DNA of 64,000 bases from Archivesica marissinica (GCA_014843695.1 CM026397.1:51818101-51882100); one strand, 5' to 3'. Counted from the stretch's first letter, positions 43,255 to 54,249 are shown. Notes: a model not told the origin generated them from the letters alone. Program-made: numbers and translations.

Positions 43255-44362
43255 ACTTCTTAGCTAATAACACTACCAGGTGAGCGACTGTTTCACTGGG
43301 GCGGGCGGGAGGATATCTTGTCTTAGCTACTAAGACTCCCATGTGAGCGACTGTTTCACTGGGGAGGGGTGTTATCTTGTCTTAGTTACTAAGACTACCA
43401 GGTGAGCGACTGTTTCACTGGGGCAGGCGGGGTGTTTATCTTGTCTTAGCTACTAAGATTACCAGGTGAGCGACTGTTTCACTGGGGCAGGGGGTTTATC
43501 TTGTCTTAGCTGCTAAGACTACCAGGTGAGCGACTGTTTCACTGGGGCAGGGGGTTTATCTTGTCTTAGCTACTAAGACTACCAGGTCAGCGACTGTTTC
43601 ACTGGGGCGGAAATTAATCTTGTCTTGGCTACTAAGACTACCAGGTGAGCGACTGTTTCACTGGGGCAGGGGCTTATCTTGTCTTAGCTACTAAGACTAC
43701 CAGGTGAGCGACTGTTTCACTGGGGCAGGGGGTTTATCTTGTCTTAGCTACTAAGACTACCAGGTGAGCGACTGTTTCACTGTGGCAGGGGGCTTATCTT
43801 GTCTTAGCTACTAAGACTACCAGGTGAGCGACTGTTTCACTGGGGCAGGGGGTTTATCTTGTCTTAGCTACTAAGACTACCAGGTGAGCGACTGTTTCAC
43901 TGTGGCAGGGGGTTTATCTTGTCTTAGCTACTAAGACTACCAGGTGAGCGACTGTTTCACTGGGGCGGAATTTATCTTGTCTTAGCTACTAAGACTACCA
44001 GGTGAGCGACTGTTTCACTGGGGCGGGAATTTATCTTGTCTTAGCTACTAAGACTACCAGGTGAGCGACTGTTTCACTGGGGCGGGGCGGGGGTTTATCT
44101 TGTCTTAGCTACTAAGACTACCAGGTGAGCGACTGTTTCACTGGGGCGGGAATTTATCTTGTCTTAGCTACTAAGACTACCAGGTGAGCGACTGTTTCAC
44201 TGGGGCGGGGGGGGGGGGGTTATCTTGTCTTAGCTACTAAGACTACCAGGTGAGCGACTGTTTCACTGGGGCGGGGGGGGGTTATCTTGTCTTAGCTATT
44301 AAGACTACCAGGTGAGCGACTGTTTCACTGGGGCAGCAGGGGGTTTATCTTGTCTTAGCTGC
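43255..44362. repeat. ~59-bp minisatellite, ~18 copies, with G-tracts
   Basis: Unit ACCAGGTGAGCGACTGTTTC, ACTGGGGCGGGGGTTTATCT and TGTCTTAGCTACTAAGACT. Copies differ mainly in the length and composition of the G-rich segment (GGGGCAGGGGG, GGGGCGGAA, up to about 15 G near 44203). Each unit has the donor-like CAGGTGAGC, and the G-tracts could form quadruplexes (inference). Confidence 0.97.
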
Positions 44363-45291
44363 ATATAAGTATCTATCATACACAGAGACCCAATTAAAAT
44401 CCTAAGTACTACATAGAATAAGTAGGGTAATTTATATGAATGTGTCCTGCGCCATTACTTATGTAGCTCACTATGTAGAAATAGGAGAAGTTTGTGTGTG
44501 ATAGTTTTATAGTGTTATAAACATTAAATTTACATCAGCTGTTCTAAAATGTTTTTACAGTGTAGTGATATATACATTACAGGTCAGGAACTTACAATTA
44601 ATAACAACTAATTACACAACATGCTTTAACCTTGTAGAAGTATATAATTTACAATTAAATAATATCTGCTTTGTTTTTGTTTTAATAGGTGAAAGTCGTA
44701 AATAAAGACAACGTTATGTAGACATGTTTCAGTTTCAATGGTAATTCTGTCATATACAATAGTAGAAAACTATTATTACTGTGTAATATGGTAGCCTACT
44801 GGGCAGGAGGATAATGGTTATTGTTTAGCTATTGTTTCAAGCACCAGCCTATGTTTCTGGTATTAGTGGAGAGATCATTGATCAAGAAAAACATCAGCTG
44901 CAACTGCAATGGGTGTACAATACACTATACCAATACTGATCATATTTATAAGAGAACTTACAAACTTAGCTGATACTTGGAGAGAATTATTAGAAAAATT
45001 GTGCGGTTGCTTATAATTGTAATAGCGAGGCGAGGATACATTATAATGTGAAACGTACTGCTCTGAGGTGTACTAAAATAAATAATAAAGAAGGAGATGC
45101 AAGCCTCGTATTCTACTCCTGGCTTGTGTTGAATTCCTATCTCAATATTTCTGTTGGAATATAATGTTTGAAGTGGTGCTTCTGAAATCAACTTGAGCCA
45201 TTGTACACGGGAAGAGATGGTTTAACGTCTACTTTTACTTAATTCATCTTATTCAAGTGTATCAAAAAAAAAAAAGAAAAAAGTTTTTCTT
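44363..45291. other. Interval upstream of the candidate exon
   Basis: AT-rich, no array. A pyrimidine tract ending TTTTAATAG/GTGAAAG near 44690 looks like a splice acceptor, but the following sequence stops soon in all frames. A 77-codon minus ORF at 44958-45191 has no motif. Confidence 0.35.
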
Positions 45292-45297
45292 TATAAA
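45292..45297 (+). promoter_or_regulatory. Possible TATA box before the candidate exon
   Basis: TATAAA, about 30 bp before 45323. If used, transcription would start around 45320-45325 and the CCCCCCGCAG just there would not be a splice acceptor. The two readings compete. Confidence 0.3.
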
Positions 45298-45322
45298 GAT
45301 TCTGTGCTATTTCCCCCCGCAG

Positions 45323-45655
45323 GACAAGATAAATTGTTGTTTATCTTAGACAATTTAAAGCGATTGTTTGCGAGAATATCTACACAAGTATTACGCTTTG
45401 TGGGAAACCTTGTTGATGATTGAGGCAGCAGCTGTGAAATCCGATTAATTTTGGTCATCAGTGCAAACTTAAACAGTGCAGAAATTTCTGTGAAATAAAT
45501 TGTGTTCGTAAAATCTTTGATATTTCGGAAAAGTTCGCTACATATAGAAGAAACATGAGCATGGAAGCTGAATACGGCGATATAGGGGAATTAAAAATGG
45601 GGTATCTAGCTGCTGCCAGAAACAGATGCCGGCGACATACACTTGCGAATGTTCG
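45323..45655 (+). CDS. Candidate 5' exon of a host gene (coding part 45555-45655)
   Basis: A pyrimidine-rich CTATTTCCCCCCGCAG ends at 45322, followed by about 230 bp of non-coding leader with an in-frame TGA at 45435. ATG at 45555 (context AAACATGA) opens 33 codons plus two bases, reading MSMEAEYGDIGELKMGYLAA then ARNRCRRHTLANV. A strong donor CG|GTAAGT follows at 45656 (phase 2). The peptide starts acidic and turns basic, and composition differs from the surrounding AT-rich non-coding DNA. Protein family not recognised; downstream exons were not found in the window. Likely a short first coding exon with a long first intron. The alternative is an open stretch arising by chance. Confidence 0.5.
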
Positions 45656-45785
45656 GTAAGTAATATATATAGTTAATTGTATGTAATCAATAAGTATTAT
45701 ATACAGTTGATCGTGCTCGGTAAGTAATATATATATAGCTATAGTTAATTGTATGTAATCAATTGTATGTAATCAATTGTATGGC

Positions 45786-45850
45786 TTGCGGGAATGTTTG
45801 TGGTTCTACCTGGGAATCTTCACGTGTGCCGCCGACCAGGAAGAGAGTCC
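45786..45850 (+). mobile_element. SINE-D fragment
   Basis: GCGGGAATGTTTGTGGTTCT, ACCTGGGAATCTTCACGTGT and GCC resemble the middle of the SINE at 51765 (GCGGAAGGGTCGTGGTTCT, ACCCAGGTGCCACGTCTGTG). Confidence 0.45.
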
Positions 45851-45915
45851 TTATATTTTCAGATTCTGTCAACTGTCTTGGCTGACCTATTGTTATAAAT
45901 TATTATAGTTATCAT

Positions 45916-46133
45916 TTAACTCTTTGCATGCTGGGTAAAAAATAAAGACTATAAATAGTTCAAATAATTGTAACAGACGACAATTCATTAAATATACATT
46001 ACCAGTAATGTGTTTGTCTTATTTGTAGCTGTATACTCCGGAAATATGTCTTGGAATTTCGTTAGAATTCTAATGAAACTGCATGACGACGCCTTTGACT
46101 GTTATATTCACCCGCTAGCATGCAAAGAGTTAG
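45916..46133 (+). mobile_element. GCATGCAAAGAGTTAA-end MITE, family C (copy 3), complete
   Basis: Left TTAACTCTTTGCATGCTGGG and right CGCTAGCATGCAAAGAGTTA are inverted ends of about 15 bp (AACTCTTTGCATGC). TTAA is present at left, TTAG at right. The best-preserved member of the family (218 bp). Confidence 0.88.
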
Positions 46134-46402
46134 TTGCTTGCTTATAGAAGTAATGAGTGAGTATAATTCTAATGTATTAGATGGTGTGCAAGCAAATATT
46201 CTTTCTCACTAAATTGTGTTTCACGAATGTTAACCTTATCAATTCCTAGTAAATGGCAGTGTCGCTTCCATCTACATACATACATTGATCATTACCAAAT
46301 ATGCCATGTAAAAACTACAATGCTCACTGTATATAATATATATATGGCTGCCTGTCGATATTGACTCACCTGACATATACACTTTTAAACCACATGTAAA
46401 TA

Positions 46403-46575
46403 CAGTCTACATCCGTTATGTCGAATTCCGTTGGACCGAACAAATTACTTTGATATAACCGAAGTTTGACTTAACGAAAATGGATATAAACAGAGCCAGT
46501 TATATGTAAAATGATAGTGTCTGAAGCGGGACTTTCAATCGATATAACTGACTTTGACATAATGGATGTAGACTG
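46403..46575. mobile_element. 173-bp TA-target MITE, pogo/Tc1-mariner type
   Basis: CAGTCTACATCCGTTATGTC at left and GACATAATGGATGTAGACTG at right are 20-bp inverted ends with one mismatch, flanked by TA at 46401-46402 and 46576-46577. Interior AATTCCGTTGGACCGAACAA and TTTGACTTAACGAAAATGG has no coding capacity. CAGT-type ends with TA duplication fit the pogo/Tigger branch. Confidence 0.9.
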
Positions 46576-46768
46576 TATACTTTATTGCACCGCCACCGCC
46601 CTAGTATGAGTATATTCACCAGATCGTTGTCGGTACTATATCGTCGGTACTATATCGGAAGAAGAAGAGTCCAAAGAGTTCCAAGATGGACTATTGTGAT
46701 AATTGTAGTTTATGTATATCAAGGCGCATGTCCATTCCGTCCGACCATGCACAGTAGACAGTATGGAG

Positions 46769-46991
46769 TTAACCCATTCAACACCAAATAACTGACTTGG
46801 ACTGGGGCATGATAGTTTTAGACCAATAAATTAACAAGAAAATTACATTTGGACCAATACATTTATCAAAATGGGTAATTTTGTTTAAAAATAGTAATAT
46901 TACAGGCAAAAAGTGCAGATCCTGATGAGACGGCTCTGGATCTACATTTTTTGTAAGCCTATTTAGAGGTATGCAGTGTTGAAAGGGTTAA
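46769..46991 (+). mobile_element. TTAA MITE family A (copy 6)
   Basis: TTAACCCATTCAACACCAAA at left, GCAGTGTTGAAAGGGTTAA at right, TTAA on both sides. The central palindrome is shortened (GAGACGGCTCTGGATCTAC), removing one arm. Confidence 0.9.
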
Positions 46992-47082
46992 AGCGGCTAT
47001 CATGATAGTAATAATATATAATGACCAAAATAAATAAATGAAACATTACTCACATTTATTAAATTAACTAATGAGTCCGCCT

Positions 47083-47342
47083 CCGTGGTCGAGTTGTTAC
47101 GGTCGCTGACTTGTATACCACTGTAACCTATCATCACTGATGGTCACAGGTTCGAGCCCCGCTCAGGCTGTGTCTCATTTATATGAAAAAGCAGGCAGTT
47201 TCTTACAGAGGTTGGTTCACCCAAGTACTGGTTAACCGCTGGAGTCTGCCCAGAAAAGGTGTTGTTATGTGAAATACCCGCCGGCGATATAGCCCAAAAT
47301 GGTGCTGATGCAGGCGTAAAACCCGAAATATAACATAACATA
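47083..47342 (+). mobile_element. SINE-D type 1 (tRNA-headed)
   Basis: CCTCCGTGGTCGAGTTGTTA (A-box region), ACAGGTTCGAGCCCCGCTC (B box), then GGTTGGTTCACCCAAGTACT and GAAATACCCGCCGGCGATAT. It ends in tandem TAACA repeats (ATAACATAACATAACATAA), a typical SINE tail. The 65-codon minus ORF is a SINE translation. Confidence 0.85.
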
Positions 47343-47454
47343 ACATAAATTAACTAATGGCCCAGTTACAATGTTTAGAGAATGTTTAATGAATTTCTAG
47401 ATGAATAAAATACATTGGAACAGTAGCCTACTGTATTTATTTATGTATAATGTG

Positions 47455-47600
47455 CTGTTATATGTAACACACTCTACTGTTTTGCACACAAATCGGAGGG
47501 AATAACAGATTTGCGGTGTATATTGCGGACGTGGAAATAGCGATTCCACAAGCAAAAATTTATCAAGATCTTGTAAAATGTGCTAGCTGAGTAACAGTAC
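47455..47600. mobile_element. Dispersed 'gtataacgcgc' element (copy 1, partial)
   Basis: GTGGAAATAGCGATTCCACA, AGCAAAAATTTATCAAGATC and TTGTAAAATGTGC parallel 55030-55090 and 56570-56625. Class unknown. Confidence 0.5.
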
Positions 47601-47814
47601 ATGCCAGTAACAAAAATGCAATCCAGCATGGTCACATGAATTAAGCATGACAATTGTTGAAAGACCAACAATGGCATGTGAGTTTACACCACTGGACGCA
47701 CATGCACGATTCAGAACATCTTGTACAACGGGTGCATAGCTCCTATAAGGCACTGAAGGCCTGAGTCTGCAGATTGTCACAGGAAATAAAAACCCAAAAA
47801 TGCAATAAAAAGTG

Positions 47815-48050
47815 GGTATTCGAATGTCTGTATGGTATAGAATCTAGACCAGCGGTAACATATCTAATACCACACGATCGCATAGCTTGTGGTATAGAAT
47901 CTAGACTAGCGCTCACATATCTTACCACATGATCGCATAGCTTATGGTATTGAATCTAGACCAGCGCTCGCATATCTTACCACACGATCGCATAGCTTAT
48001 GGTATAGAATCTTGACCAGCGGTCACATATCTTACCACACGATAACATCG
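47815..48050. repeat. ~55-bp minisatellite, four copies
   Basis: Unit TATGGTATAGAATCTAGACC, AGCGCTCACATATCTTACCA and CACGATCGCATAGCT. Confidence 0.92.
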
Positions 48051-48087
48051 TCGATGCCATTAAATTGGCAATTTTAACGATATCATG

Positions 48088-48180
48088 TTCTAAAACTTGT
48101 CAACACATGTTCAAACTTTTCAACACGTGTTCAAACTTGTCAACACATGTTTAAACTTGACAAAATCTACTCACATTTGT
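48088..48180. repeat. ~20-bp repeat, five copies
   Basis: Units of CAAACTTGTCAACACATGTT and close variants. The last ones are degraded (GACAAAATCTACTCACATTT). Confidence 0.88.
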
Positions 48181-48674
48181 CACCACCTGTGTCTGTTATA
48201 ATAATATTTTCAAACATCTACAGATGTCAGTCTTCCCGAAAACTGTTGGACCGCCAGACATGCCCGATGAATTTTAGAAATGTCTGACGTGTTTTCCGGA
48301 TACTGTGCGGTGCCTTTGATAATTTTGCGCATCGACACACTTATAGTTATTCTCATTTTCGGTTGTTATAAGAACTCAAATTTCAGTGGATAACAATTCC
48401 AGTTTCACCAATCCAGCGCGCGTGCTAGCTTCTGGTCGCTATTATCGCCATTTGCAATTAGTTTAAGAAAGGCAATTTACTTTTATAATTGGCAACATAA
48501 AATTGTGATAAATTTTCAGACCCAAAAATTATAGATATTTCCCCCACTGGCAGTGTCCATTATGTATGTATAATACCGTTTGAGTGCCTCTAATCAGAGA
48601 TGCCCGTCATCCGTAGTCCGTCATTAATGATAGTTCTAATGAGCTGAATCATATAATCACACTTCAAACACCGT
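48181..48674. other. Non-coding interval
   Basis: No gene or array. 48215-48310 has an imperfect inverted pattern (TGTCAGTCTTCCCGAAAACT / GTCTGACGTGTTTTCCGGAT) that may be another hairpin relic. Confidence 0.35.
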
Positions 48675-48950
48675 CGTGACGTCATACCTTTGTACTTTCA
48701 GTCCATTATTATTAATATTGGACTGCTGTCAAAAAGCAAGAGTTTTGTATTAAATTATACACGTGCGTGTATGCAATTAACAATTTTAATTAGTAGGGTC
48801 TTGTTAAATAAGTGTGTGTTTAAGTAAGATATAAGCCTCAAACAGATCCAATATGTAAAATATTGGTACTGTCTTCGTCGCTACGAACCTCACCCAGGCC
48901 AATATTTTACATATTGGATCATTTTTGGCTTATAGCCTATACATATACTA
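48675..48950 (+). mobile_element. Dispersed element with terminal hairpin (copy 2)
   Basis: Same order of landmarks as 2270-2545. The hairpin CCAATATGTAAAATATTGG / CCAATATTTTACATATTGG is better preserved here, with a loop of about 40 bp containing CTTCGTCGCTACGAACCTC. Confidence 0.7.
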
Positions 48951-49186
48951 CACACAATAAACAAAATTGTATAATATCGCTAAAGGCTAATTGGTGCCTT
49001 TTTAACCTAAATAAACTGTGCAACTGTAGTAGTAGTCGGATAGGTACCTATTTCGGACACATTTATTTAACTGAATTACTGCTACAGGAGTTATTGTGCT
49101 TGCTACATGCTATAACTTTAGCTTTCCAAATTTAGCAATATATGCTCATTTTATTCATTCCCTTTATATTCAGCTGCAGATACAGT

Positions 49187-50130
49187 AAAAACTGTTTAAT
49201 GGTCACCTGGAAAGAGCGGTCACCTGGTGTCAATGGCCAGTTCGAACTCCCCCAATGAAAATCACTATATTACACCTGGTATTACCGGCCACCTGGTGTC
49301 TACGGCGCGGCCAGTTCGAACTCCCCCCTAATGAAAATCACTCTATATTTATTACACATGGTATTACCGTCCACCTGGTGTCTACGGCGCGGCCAATTCG
49401 AACTCCCCCCTAATGAAAATCACTCTATATTTATTACACATGGTATTACCGTCCACCTGGTGTCTACGGCGCGGCCAGTTCGAACTCCCCCCTAATGAAA
49501 ATCACTCTATATTTATTACACATGGTATTACCGTCCACCTGGTGTCTACGGCGCGGCCAGTTCGAACTCCCCCCTAATGAAAATCACTCTATATTTATTA
49601 CACATGGTATTACCGTCCACCTGGTGTCTACGGCGCGGCCAGTTCGAACTCCCCCCTAATGAAAATCACTCTATATTTATTACACATGGTATTACCGTCC
49701 ACCTGGTGTCTACGGCGCGGCCAGTTCGAACTCCCCCCTAATGAAAATCACTCTATATTTATTACACATGGTATTACCGTCCACCTGGTGTCTGCGGCGC
49801 GGCCAGTTCGAACTCCCCCCTAATGAAAATCACTCTATATTTATTACACATGGTATTACCGTCCACCTGGTGTCTACGGCGCGGCCAGTTCGAACTCCCC
49901 ACTAATGAAAATCACTCTATTTATTACACATGGTATTACCGTCCACCTGGTGTCTACGGCGCGGCCAGTTCGAACTCCCCCCTAATGAAAATCACTCTAT
50001 ATTTATTACACGTGGTATTACCGTCCACCTGGTGTCTACGGCGCGGCCAGTTCGAACTCCCCCCTAATGAAAATCACTCTATATTTATTACACATAGTAT
50101 TACCGTCCACCTGGTGTCTGCGGCCAGCAG
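49187..50130. repeat. 82-bp minisatellite, ~11 copies, derived from a transposon end
   Basis: From 49361 units repeat every 82 bp: GTATTACCGTCCACCTGGTG, TCTACGGCGCGGCCAGTTCG, AACTCCCCCCTAATGAAAAT, CACTCTATATTTATTACACATG. Copies are nearly identical. The left flank (49187-49300) starts with TACAGTAAAAACTGTTTAAT, then GGTCACCTGG, the same terminus style as 13630. It contains older, shorter versions of the unit, so the array grew from inside such an element. ORFs of 65-125 codons are array translations. Confidence 0.96.
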
Positions 50131-50980
50131 CTGGTATATTTCATCCCAAATGCAATGTTCCAACTGCACTAGCCTGCCATGTGTCGTGCCAAATTTGTGA
50201 AAATTCATTAAATCATGTCAGTTGTTGTGTATCCACCTTGACATTTAGTAAAATTCCATTGTGACGGAGAAATACGAAAACTCCCGGAGATATACGAAAA
50301 CTCCCGGAAATTTATAATTATGAAAATCAGCCGGGTTAGTAAGTAGATTGTTTATTTGTGTTTCATTCAAAGAATCAGAGTAATTATTGTGCCCCAATTA
50401 TCGATCCTGACACTTACTTGTCTTCATTCTTAAATCTTGCTAACATTATATTTGCGCATCAGTATTGGAAATTACAGCCATAGGCACCTGTTTGCATAGA
50501 TGTGCCTCATGCAGCTCTGAAATATATACATGTACGGTCAACCCATACCCTAGTCAACTCGGCCTCGTCTTACGCTTCAGTACCCCTAGCCGTTGTACGC
50601 GTTGATTTTCGATTTTAATGAATGAATGAATGACCTGACCCGCACTTAACTGTGTTCAAATATCAACAAACTGTACAATAAAAAATCCTTAATTTAAAAA
50701 AATGAACATAGTTAGCAATTGCATTCATGATGTTTATTTTGGGTTGCTAAAAGAAGTGCGAATAAACCAACAATAATGGCTATGTAAGTGATAATAGGTT
50801 TGTTGTGTTGTCAAATATTAAAAGGAAGCATTATATGGGTCTAATAACATCAAAGAAAGCATTGTTTTATTCAAAATGGTAATTACATGGATCAATCAAT
50901 TTTTAGTGTGAAATGTCTGATCTCATCAAGAGTGATGAGAAGTTTGATACAATTGCAACATTTATTGGTGTCGTATGTTG
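50131..50980. other. Non-coding interval
   Basis: Short duplication of ATACGAAAACTCCCGGA at 50272-50308. 50530-50640 (GTACGGTCAACCCATACCC, CAACTCGGCCTCGTCTTAC) looks like a dispersed-repeat edge with a (GAAT)n run. No gene. Confidence 0.4.
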
Positions 50981-50983
50981 TTT

Positions 50984-51053
<70 letters not shown>
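50984..51053. repeat. (GAT)n microsatellite, ~23 copies
   Basis: Uninterrupted GAT/ATG triplets. In one frame this gives the poly-Asp run of a 110-codon ORF (50887-51219), which has no other gene-like property. Confidence 0.98.
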
Positions 51054-51054
<1 letters not shown>

Positions 51055-51764
51055 CCTGTCTCATATCCAGATGATCCACACCTGCATCAAGTGGCTTATA
51101 ATTTACTTCCCTTGAGTGGCTGCTTAAAAAACAGGGTTGGCTGTAGTCTTAATTGCTGCTTTGTATTGTTTACCAAATATGGAAACTTAATGAATCAGGT
51201 TTTTGTCGATTTTTGCTAAATTTGGATAATTTTGTCTAAAAAAATGTTCAGAAGGCTATATATTCTCCAATGTGAGCTTAGGTTAATTTGTCAGTATGCT
51301 AATTTGGGCTTAGCTCGAGTTGGTAATATGCTAATGTGGATTAGGTATCGCCTTTAAGACGAGTGTTTTTATCAAGCTATATATTTGGCGTGTATTATCC
51401 TAAGGAATTGAATGAAGCCCTCCCCCCCCCCCCCCCCCGGAGATAATCAATCGGTAATTTAGTTTTTATGTTTTTGGCTACAGGTGCAATCCTATTTGAA
51501 CACCCCATATATTTTTCTTGGCTACTGTCTACTTGAACTTTCCGATTAATTAACCAAAGGAGCAAGGCCAATGAATGATGTTTTCAAGCAGATCAATATT
51601 TTGGACGAGTTTCTCTGCCAGGTAAATTACCTACCACGAACATTTACCAATTAAGATATAGCCTTATTTGTTCCAGAACACCACACACTTCCAGATAATA
51701 AAACAATTAGATTTCTATTGTTTGAGAGGATGTATATCGGAGTCAGTGTCGGTTAGTCTGTCGG
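51054..51764. other. Non-coding interval with poly-C
   Basis: Includes a C run of about 17 at 51422-51438. No gene or other repeat recognised. Confidence 0.45.
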
Positions 51765-52012
51765 CGGGGCCTCTGCTGCCATGTGGTTACGGTCGTTCAC
51801 TTCAAATCACTTGACCATCACTGTAACCGGTTCGAATCTCACTGGGGATGTTGAATTCTCTCATGCGGAAGGGTCGTGGTTCTACCCAGGTGCCACGTCT
51901 GTGCCTGAGATACTGCTCAGTGTGTCAGCTGGGGTGTTCTTCCACCAATAATATCTTGAGAGTCACCATATAACCAACGCTGTTGGTGTGACTTTAGACC
52001 TCTAAAAAACAA
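51765..52012 (+). mobile_element. SINE-D type 2 (tRNA-headed)
   Basis: GCCATGTGGTTACGGTCGTT (A-box region), TAACCGGTTCGAATCTCAC (B box), then GGGTCGTGGTTCTACCCAGG, TGTCAGCTGGGGTGTTCTTC, TCTTGAGAGTCACCATATAA. It ends in AAAAAACAACAACAAAC. Confidence 0.85.
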
Positions 52013-52121
52013 CAACAAACAGACATATGGCTGACGTCGCACGGAAATGAAGTTGATATAATATTACCAGGACTATACCAAAGCATAGACTCTTACCTAA
52101 ATTTTTGAATAATTATTTTAT

Positions 52122-52368
52122 TTAACCCATTTAATTCTGGATATATTTAAAGGCTTTTGCAAACAACATAGATCCAGATCAGCCGCAACGTGACGCTGCG
52201 TGCTGATCAGGATCTATGTTGTTTGCTACATAGCCAAGTGTCTTAGCAAGATCATCTGAATAGCAAACGGCATATAGCCTGATAAGACGGCACATTCCGT
52301 GCTGGTTGATCTGGCTCTATGTTCTTTGCAAATACTGTTTGAACGGTATCCCGAATGAAATGGGTTAA
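52122..52368 (+). mobile_element. TTAA double-hairpin MITE, family B (copy 3), complete
   Basis: TTAACCCATTTAATTC at left, GAATGAAATGGGTTAA at right (16-bp inverted ends, one mismatch). Hairpin 1: AACATAGATCCAGATCAGCC / GCTGATCAGGATCTATGTTG. Hairpin 2: GGCATATAGCCTGATAAGAC / GTTGATCTGGCTCTATG. Length 247 bp. Confidence 0.9.
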
Positions 52369-52411
52369 GCAAAGTTGTCACGAGACCTGGGGTTTTCCTA
52401 AGTGCTGCTAT

Positions 52412-52556
52412 TTTACCTCTGCATACTGGGTAAAATAAAGGCTATAAATAGTTCAAATAATCATAGCAGCCGATAACTCATTAATCTGTTTTTCTTAATT
52501 GTAACTTTAATGGAATTTTATTAGAATTGTATTGTAACGAATGAAATTCCATGACG
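52412..52556 (+). mobile_element. MITE family C (copy 4), partial
   Basis: CTCTGCATACTGGGTAAAAT, AAAGGCTATAAATAGTTCAA, then TGGAATTTTATTAGAATTGT and AATGAAATTCCATGACGG. The right end is missing. Confidence 0.75.
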
Positions 52557-52956
52557 GATATAGAATTAGCACCCTCCCCAAGACAGTTTTAAAACCTGAA
52601 TGCCTTGGCACTGCATCAATATATTTCTTGTGTAAATATTGTGCACAATTAAATATATAGGAAACTAGGCAACAATCACATACTGGGTTGAATTTGTAGC
52701 AATAATATTTGGGCTTCATAACGCTGATCTACAACAAATTTAAAGTTTTGATTAATTTATCAGCAAAAAGTGGACTTTTGCAAATTTAGGGGGTTGGTGC
52801 ACACCAAACGTACGGGCTTGCCTAATAAGCGTTTAAATCACGCTGAGTTGATTTTCTTTCGTTTCTGTTTTGGGATCGATTTCTCTGTTGGTTTTTTTAT
52901 ATTTCATTACAGAATTTTCACTCGCCCTGTCGAATGAGTGTTTGCCCAAACTGATT
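52557..52956. other. Non-coding interval
   Basis: Nothing recognised. Confidence 0.4.
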
Positions 52957-53455
52957 GTTTACTGGCCATGGGAAGCAGGCATGTTTACTGGCCATGGGTA
53001 GCGGGCATGTTTACTGGCCATGGGAAGCGGGCATGTTTACTGGCCATGTGAAGCGAGCATGTTTACTGGCCATGGGAAGTTTGCATGCTTACTGGCCATG
53101 GGAAGCGGGCATGTTTACTGGCCATGGGAAGCGGGCATGTTTACTGGCCATGGGAAGCGGGCATGTTTACTGACCATGGGAAGCGGGGGTGTTTACTGGC
53201 CATGGGAAGCGGGCATGTTTACTGACCATGGGAAGCGGGTGTGTTTAGTGGCCATGGGAAGCGGGCGTGTTTACTGGCCATGGGAAGCGGGCATGTTTAC
53301 TGGCCATGGGAAGCGGGCATGTTTACTTGCCATGGGAAGCGGGGGTGTTTACTGGCCATGTGAAGCGGGCGTGTTTACTGGCCATGTGAAGCAGGCGTGT
53401 TTACTGGCCATGGGAAGCGGGCGTGTTTACTGACCATGGGAAGCGGGTGTGTCAC
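52957..53455. repeat. 26-bp minisatellite, ~19 copies
   Basis: Unit TACTGGCCATGGGAAGCGGG plus CATGTT. Each unit contains CCATGG. The period is not a multiple of three, so the Gly/Trp/His/Lys-rich + ORFs (72 and 137 codons) run through rotating frames. Confidence 0.96.
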
Positions 53456-53512
53456 TGGTTTATTCTACTAAACCACTAGCAGATTAGAGAATGATCAGTT
53501 AACGAGTCGTAG

Positions 53513-53606
53513 TTGTGAAAGTTGCTATAACATGTTCTTCAAAATGTTTAAACATTTGCACAGTGTGAAAGTTGCTATAACATGTTCTTCAAAATGTTTA
53601 AATATT
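53513..53606. repeat. 47-bp tandem duplication
   Basis: GTGAAAGTTGCTATAACATG, TTCTTCAAAATGTTTAAACA, TTTGC twice with minor change. Confidence 0.93.
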
Positions 53607-54249
53607 TGCCCCAGACTAGTTTTACTATAGCCCTGGACACATTTCCACAATTCTTGGGGAGAACTGCTCTTCGAATCCACCTTTCAGACGTGCATGAAGC
53701 TTCATGGGCCACCTCAGGTCTTCTGTAATTATGATATGTTTCTTGACAAAAAACAACTTTCTGAGCTTAGAATTCTCTTGTTTTAAAGAATTATTTCATT
53801 GTAAATATGTGTGTTTATGTCTGGAAACTGTAAGTTCTGTAAGCCAGTGAATATTGGATCGTTTGTCATTGGAACAGACGAAATGTCGGCCATTAATGGC
53901 TTAAAGTTTATTTTATTCGGGGATTTAGGTATCAACTTCACAGCCTTACTACAGGGATTGTGAATGTCTGGGATAATATTAGAAGATATGGGGTAGAATG
54001 AGAAGTGGTGAGTCTCCATTCCCCGTGCCACAGTAACTATGTCTGCAACACATTTAATGGCAGCTTATACATCCATCTAAGTGGCGACCGACTAACCGTT
54101 ATATTTGGTTGGAAAACGGATATTGCAGTTATTTCGGGCTGGATGGAGTGGAATTTGTACGACGGGCAATTCTTCCCAGATTTGTGCCTATCTTTACAAC
54201 ATTTTACCATGACTTCTTAAATATCCCTGATAATGTTCATTAACCAAAG
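53607..54249. other. Non-coding interval
   Basis: Opposite ORFs of 71-82 codons at 53783-54220 have no motif. No repeat recognised. Confidence 0.35.

Noticed and set aside
50887..51219. 110-codon protein with a poly-aspartate run
   Set aside because: The run is a (GAT)n microsatellite, and the rest has no motif or splice context.
52957..53455. Gly/Trp-rich protein-coding repeat
   Set aside because: 26-bp period forces the frame to rotate; there is no consistent codon-based unit, and no gene signals.
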